9,137 bases of DNA from Anaerolineales bacterium (GTDB lineage Bacteria > Chloroflexota > Anaerolineae > Anaerolineales > E44-bin32): NCBI GenBank assembly GCA_023144145.1, contig JAGLGG010000269.1:1-9137 (forward strand), read 5' to 3'. Position numbers and translations under genes: made by a program. Each line of letters starts with the position of its first letter. Position 1 is the first letter of the stretch. This document shows positions 6,345 to 9,137 of this stretch, in pieces. The notes below the pieces were generated by a model. The model was given only the letters and a program-made list of their open reading frames with translations. It was not told where the DNA came from and made no database searches.

Positions 6345-6504
6345 TGTCATTCTGAACGGAATGAAATGGAGGCGAAGGTCTTCCAAAGAACGAAAGGATC
6401 TCGTTTATCGAATTGATGAGGCATTGCTATCGAAAAACGAGATCCTTCGGTCGCAACTGCTCCCTCAGGATGACACATGACTTAACGAATTGCTCAGAAT
6501 GACA
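6345..6504. repeat. Palindromic intergenic element (MITE/REP-like) with TGTCATTCTGA ends
   Basis: A 160-bp element is bounded by the perfect 11-bp inverted repeat TGTCATTCTGA (6345-6355) and TCAGAATGACA (6494-6504). Inside, AAGGATCTCGTTT (6394-6406) pairs perfectly with AAACGAGATCCTT (6435-6447), extended with small mismatches to about 20 bp (6391-6411 with 6430-6449). A further variant end TCAGGATGACA sits at 6465-6475. It has no coding capacity. Similar palindromes with TGTCATTCTGAG ends and GAAGGATCTC-like inner boxes are, from memory, widely dispersed in environmental bacterial genomes. Which elements mobilise or maintain them is unknown to me. Confidence 0.7.
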
Positions 6505-6560
6505 ATTGCCTAGAGGAGTCCATTTGAACTTGACATGCGCTCGAAGATCCCGTCCAAAAG

Positions 6561-6592
6561 AAAAAAACACACCGCTGCGTTAACAGCGGTGT
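6561..6592 (-). terminator. Intrinsic terminator of tRNA-Ser
   Basis: On the minus strand a perfect 9-bp stem ACACCGCTG/CAGCGGTGT (6592-6584 with 6577-6569) with a 6-base loop is followed after one base by seven T residues (6567-6561). It begins three bases past the encoded CCA of the tRNA, so it ends the tRNA transcript and separates it from the repeat and SRP RNA gene downstream. Confidence 0.92.
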
Positions 6593-6595
6593 TTA

Positions 6596-6685
6596 TGGCG
6601 GAGAGGGTGGGATTCGAACCCACGGAGCCTTGCGGCTCACGCGCTCTCCAAGCGCGCGCATTAGGCCGGACTATGCAACCTCTCC
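6596..6685 (-). tRNA. tRNA-Ser (anticodon GGA)
   Basis: Acceptor arms GGAGAGG (6685-6679) and CCTCTCC (6606-6600) pair perfectly, followed by discriminator G (6599) and a genomically encoded CCA (6598-6596). The D stem is GCAT/ATGC. The anticodon stem CGCGC/GCGCG holds the loop TTGGAGA with anticodon GGA (6649-6647), reading UCC and UCU. A long class II variable arm built on GAGCC/GGCTC, and the T arm GTGGG-TTCGAATC-CCAC, complete a 90-nt serine tRNA. The long variable arm is the serine identity element recognised by seryl-tRNA synthetase. A perfect terminator follows three bases after CCA. Confidence 0.96.
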
Positions 6686-6812
6686 ACAATGCTGCTGGAT
6701 CACGTCTTAGGAAGTTGGGTAAATTGTCGGAAAGCATCGACACTTTACACCGCACTGAAAGACAGCGTCTGCAGATAAATTGTAGTTGAATTAATCAATA
6801 CCAAGCGATGCA

Positions 6813-6842
6813 ATTATAAGCGGAGTAAAAGATAGAAATCAA
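6813..6842 (-). promoter_or_regulatory. Probable promoter for tRNA-Ser
   Basis: On the minus strand TTGATT (6842-6837), an 18-base spacer and a perfect TATAAT (6818-6813) lie between the GH1 stop codon and the tRNA. The start near 6806 implies a leader of about 120 bases, to be removed by RNase P at 6685. No better -35/-10 pair is seen closer to the tRNA. Confidence 0.5.
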
Positions 6843-6853
6843 GACTCCAGTAC

Positions 6854-8221
6854 CTAGAGTGATACAAAATCCCTCTGACCACCATCTGGAAACATTTCAG
6901 AAAATATCTCAGGTGCATATTTATGAACCATCTCTGATGAAAGCCCATTTAATTTGCACACTTTTTCGTAAAAGTCGGCGCTTCGACGTTTTGTACGAAT
7001 CTGTGTTTCAGGATCTAATGCCCAAAGGCCAAATCGCTGAGTCCAACCCCGCTCCCACTCAAAGTTATCGACCAAGGTCCAAAAATAATAACCCTCAACC
7101 TTCCAATTGAAATTGACTGCTGCCCACACCTGGCGTAGATGTTGCGCCAGATAGCGCGGGCGAATTTCATCGCTGGCATCCTCAATGCCATTTTCTGTAA
7201 TAAAAATCGGTAGTTTGAATGACTTGGCAAACTTTAAAGCGTCCAAAAATCCATCTGGTTCATTGGCCATGAAACCTGTAGGGCTCTGGTCAGCATTTGG
7301 TGGGAAAAAACCTCGGCTGAAAATCTCTCTGGGTTTGCGCAAGTCAAATGCAACGTGCTCCAAAGTATAGTAGTTCAAACCAAAGAAATCCTGCGTATTA
7401 ATCGCTTCGGGTATCTGGGTTTTTTTCCCCAACAATCGCAACTGTCCATGTTGGATGATCTTCGGAAAAAGGTTGTTGAACGATCGACTGCGCAAATTGG
7501 TCAAATAACGGTCGATAGGGTTCGCCTGTCTCGACGGCCGCATTGCGCGATAGTGGTGCGCAATACCCACTCTCGCGTGGCCTTGAATTTCGTGAATAGC
7601 TCGATAGGCAGCTGCATGTGCACGGGCCATATTGTGAGCAGCAGTGAATGCAGAACCTAGATCCGACACACCTGGAGGGAAATTCCCCTCTATATAAGCA
7701 AAATATATGTAGACATTGGGCTCATTGATTGTGATCCACAAATTAACAAATTCTTTTAGTGAACTAACAACCACTCTAGTGAATCGCTCAAATCGTTGAG
7801 CGGAATCTGGATCGAGCCATCCCCCCTGCTCCATAAACCACAATGGATTGGTGAAGTGATGGAGCGTCAGCATCGGTTCAAGCCCGCGATCAACAGCACT
7901 CTTTAATATTTGTCGATAGAAACCTAAAGCATTGTCATCCCACACCCCAGGGCTCGGTTCAATACGACTCCATTCCACGGATATGCGGTGGGTGTTTTGT
8001 CCTCCTTCAACAACTCTATCGAGATCCTCCTCCCAACGGCCTCCCCACCAGTCACACGCAATTGTCGAATTGTGTCCTCTGAGGATATGTCCAGGCTCTT
8101 GCTCCCATTTCGACCAATCGTTGTTGTTATTTCCTCCTTCTACTTGATGGGAGGAAGTCGCGGTCCCCCATTTAAACCCAGCAGGAAAATAATGCATAGC
8201 CTCGATCATGCGAGTAACCAT
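6854..8221 (-). CDS. Glycoside hydrolase family 1 beta-glycosidase (beta-glucosidase-like)
   Basis: This (beta/alpha)8-barrel enzyme hydrolyses beta-linked glucosides, galactosides or fucosides with retention of configuration. It spans about 455 residues, normal for GH1, and has no signal peptide, so it is probably cytosolic. Numbering from the ATG at 8221, it shows the N-terminal FKWGTATSSHQVEG (16-29; sugar-binding Q26), LHHF (H122 of the subsite -1 region), the acid/base in TINEPNVY (E167), the nucleophile in FITENGIED (E343) and the aglycone/glycone loop FWTLVDNFEWERGW (380-393). The start is uncertain: in-frame ATGs lie at 8221, 8209 and 8197, and a TTG at 8242 overlaps the upstream gene; none has a good Shine-Dalgarno. 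Family N-termini fit 8197 or 8209 equally. It lies 10 nt downstream of the GNAT-like gene and is probably co-transcribed. Substrate is not determinable. Confidence 0.93.
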   Translation of the reverse strand: MVTRMIEAMHYFPAGFKWGTATSSHQVEGGNNNNDWSKWEQEPGHILRGHNSTIACDWWGGRWEEDLDRVVEGGQNTHRISVEWSRIEPSPGVWDDNALGFYRQILKSAVDRGLEPMLTLHHFTNPLWFMEQGGWLDPDSAQRFERFTRVVVSSLKEFVNLWITINEPNVYIYFAYIEGNFPPGVSDLGSAFTAAHNMARAHAAAYRAIHEIQGHARVGIAHHYRAMRPSRQANPIDRYLTNLRSRSFNNLFPKIIQHGQLRLLGKKTQIPEAINTQDFFGLNYYTLEHVAFDLRKPREIFSRGFFPPNADQSPTGFMANEPDGFLDALKFAKSFKLPIFITENGIEDASDEIRPRYLAQHLRQVWAAVNFNWKVEGYYFWTLVDNFEWERGWTQRFGLWALDPETQIRTKRRSADFYEKVCKLNGLSSEMVHKYAPEIFSEMFPDGGQRDFVSL

Positions 8222-8231
8222 AACAGACGGT

Positions 8232-8966
8232 TCATAGAGCAACTTCCCGCTTGAGTATTTGAGCCGTAATCATTCGATGTCCAGTGCTTCTGAAACCTAT
8301 AGTTTCAAGTGATTGAAACTCGATAGAACTAGAATCATCGTACAGGAACAATGGAATTCGTTTCTGTTCTAATAGCTTGTTGCTCATGGCAGATAATACC
8401 GAGATCGGAAACCCTCGCTCTACTGCTTCTTTATCATAATCAAGATACGTCTCCGCGAATTGGTCTCCCTTCCAATTCAGCCCAGCAGCAGCAAATGCTC
8501 CGGAATTGGATCGAATTTCAAAGCGTGAGAATTCATTAGGAGTATCAACTTCAAGCACCAAAACGTTTATAACCGGACTGTATTCCGCGGGGTTTAAACG
8601 GAGCAATTCCGCTATTCGCACCTCGGATAGTACAAAGCTCGGATCCAACCATTCCTTCTGTTCTAATGGAATTTGGAGAACCACTGGTCTTTCGGGTGCT
8701 AAAGCAATATTTAAAAGCTGGTTCAGGATTTCTGCTGAGGCTCCAAAGGGAAGCGCAAGTGGTCGGAATAAATCCATGCCAGTTTGAGCCATCACCAAAA
8801 AGCCGTTTGGCTTTCCGCCGCTGCTCAATGAAGCGTAAAGTTTTATCTTTCGTGCAGGGTGCTTGAGAGCGTAATAGGTGACAATCGCGTCACTTGCTAC
8901 CCGTTGATTTAACAGCGGCTCCAACAGAGCCCTATCTTCGATATCGATGACTTGATAGGTAGACAT
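8232..8966 (-). CDS. GNAT-fold acetyltransferase-like protein, acetyl-CoA loop degenerate
   Basis: A 244-residue protein. The C-terminal part (about 145-235) follows the GNAT fold: AAAGLNWKG strand, a helix after RGF, then PLFLYDDSSSIEFQSLETIGFRSTG (205-229), which matches the end of GNAT domains where the sequence runs LY...N..S..L....GF. The N-terminal half (for example GFLVMAQTGMDLFRPLALPFG) resembles the N-terminal lobe of a two-lobed GNAT subfamily. The acetyl-CoA pyrophosphate loop, normally R/Q-x-x-G-x-G/A, reads V182-E-R-G-F-P187, so both the leading basic residue and the last glycine are missing. Activity is therefore doubtful. The ATG at 8966 is chosen because a TACAAT -10 box at 8992-8987 lies upstream of it and GGGA precedes it. 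A TTG at 9014 would extend it by 16 codons through the promoter. Fold call is by pattern only. Confidence 0.65.
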   Translation of the reverse strand: MSTYQVIDIEDRALLEPLLNQRVASDAIVTYYALKHPARKIKLYASLSSGGKPNGFLVMAQTGMDLFRPLALPFGASAEILNQLLNIALAPERPVVLQIPLEQKEWLDPSFVLSEVRIAELLRLNPAEYSPVINVLVLEVDTPNEFSRFEIRSNSGAFAAAGLNWKGDQFAETYLDYDKEAVERGFPISVLSAMSNKLLEQKRIPLFLYDDSSSIEFQSLETIGFRSTGHRMITAQILKREVAL

Positions 8967-8986
8967 GTTGTTTTGATCCCGAGTGA

Positions 8987-9014
8987 ATTGTAATCGTATG
9001 GGCTTGGAGAGCAA
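8987..9014 (-). promoter_or_regulatory. Probable promoter of the GNAT-like/GH1 pair
   Basis: On the minus strand TTGCTC (9014-9009), a 16-base spacer and TACAAT (8992-8987) predict a start near 8980, about 14 bases before the ATG at 8966 and just at the GGGA ribosome binding site. The -35 match is weak (4 of 6), the -10 is good (5 of 6). Confidence 0.5.
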
Positions 9015-9044
9015 AGGGCGATGTGGCTATCACCGCTGAGCATA

Positions 9045-9068
9045 GGTTTGAACAAATATCTTCAAACC
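9045..9068. promoter_or_regulatory. 24-bp dyad upstream of the GNAT/GH1 promoter
   Basis: GGTTTGAA (9045-9052) and TTCAAACC (9061-9068) are perfect reverse complements around an AT-rich 8-base centre. The dyad is centred about 75 bases upstream of the predicted start on the minus strand. Dyads with this spacing are typical of dimeric regulators, but it could equally be a 3' structure of a gene beyond the window. No known operator is recognised. Confidence 0.35.
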
Positions 9069-9105
9069 GGGAAAGTTGAAACAAACAAAACAAGTTGGTA
9101 GAGAC

Positions 9106-9127
9106 GCCCGGGCGTGGGAGCCCGGGC
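9106..9127. repeat. GC-rich hairpin at the right window edge
   Basis: The self-complementary octamer GCCCGGGC occurs twice (9106-9113 and 9120-9127), separated by GTGGGA, so it can form an 8-bp hairpin on either strand. It follows GTAGAGAC (9098-9105), which resembles the start of palindromic intergenic repeats I recall from environmental Chloroflexota-type genomes. There is no T-run on either side. The element may be cut by the window end. Confidence 0.45.
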
Positions 9128-9137
9128 TGCTGAAATG

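Noticed and set aside
6510..6789. Two open frames of about 80 codons on opposite strands across the tRNA region, one reading ERVGFEPTEPCGSRAL
   Set aside because: They are translations of the tRNA-Ser gene and its terminator; the ERVGFEPT-type peptide is a well-known artefact of translated tRNA-Ser.
6841..6860. Possible terminator after the GH1 gene
   Set aside because: The stem is short and broken by a mismatch and no T-run follows; I could not support a terminator there.
1..9137. CRISPR arrays, transposases, phage genes, toxin-antitoxin or defence systems
   Set aside because: No regularly spaced direct repeats and no open frames with such motifs were seen; all large frames are accounted for by housekeeping, envelope and sugar-metabolism families.

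Overview
The window looks like an ordinary chromosomal segment of a moderate-GC bacterium. The best guess is Chloroflexota (Anaerolineae-like), from four signs: an orphan Roadblock/LC7 protein, a GH1 glycosidase whose N-terminus carries a HQVEG motif and an NNNNDW run, a DUF348-G5-3D cell-wall protein next to rsmA, and dispersed palindromic elements of a kind common in environmental genomes. This is inference; no phylogenetic marker was searched.

Left part, + strand (1-1356): the 3' end of a cyclophilin-type peptidyl-prolyl isomerase overlaps by ATGA with a polytopic PrsW-type membrane protease. A DedA-family membrane protein (1347-2009, -) converges on it with a 10-bp overlap. A 350-bp intergenic stretch follows, with an imperfect hairpin and a clear sigma70-type promoter. 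That promoter drives a Roadblock/LC7 protein (2360-2731, +). Next comes a family 2 glycosyltransferase resembling polyprenol-phosphate mannose synthase (2866-3609, +).

Middle part, all on the - strand (read from high to low coordinates): tRNA-Ser(GGA) with its own terminator, a palindromic intergenic element, the small SRP RNA with a near-consensus promoter, a membrane-anchored DUF348/G5/3D (YabE-like) protein, and rsmA/ksgA, which overlaps the YabE-like gene by ATGA. The YabE-RsmA order matches the known Bacillus yabE-rnmV-ksgA order without rnmV. Two perfect inverted repeats lie back to back between the glycosyltransferase and rsmA stop codons.

Right part, - strand (8966 to 6854): a GNAT-fold protein with a degraded acetyl-CoA loop lies 10 nt upstream of a GH1 beta-glycosidase with both catalytic glutamates intact. 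A promoter-like TACAAT box, a 24-bp dyad and a GC-rich hairpin lie upstream of this pair.

I found no CRISPR array, transposase, phage or defence genes. The two RNA genes, the repeats and the degenerate GNAT are the parts most worth a second look.
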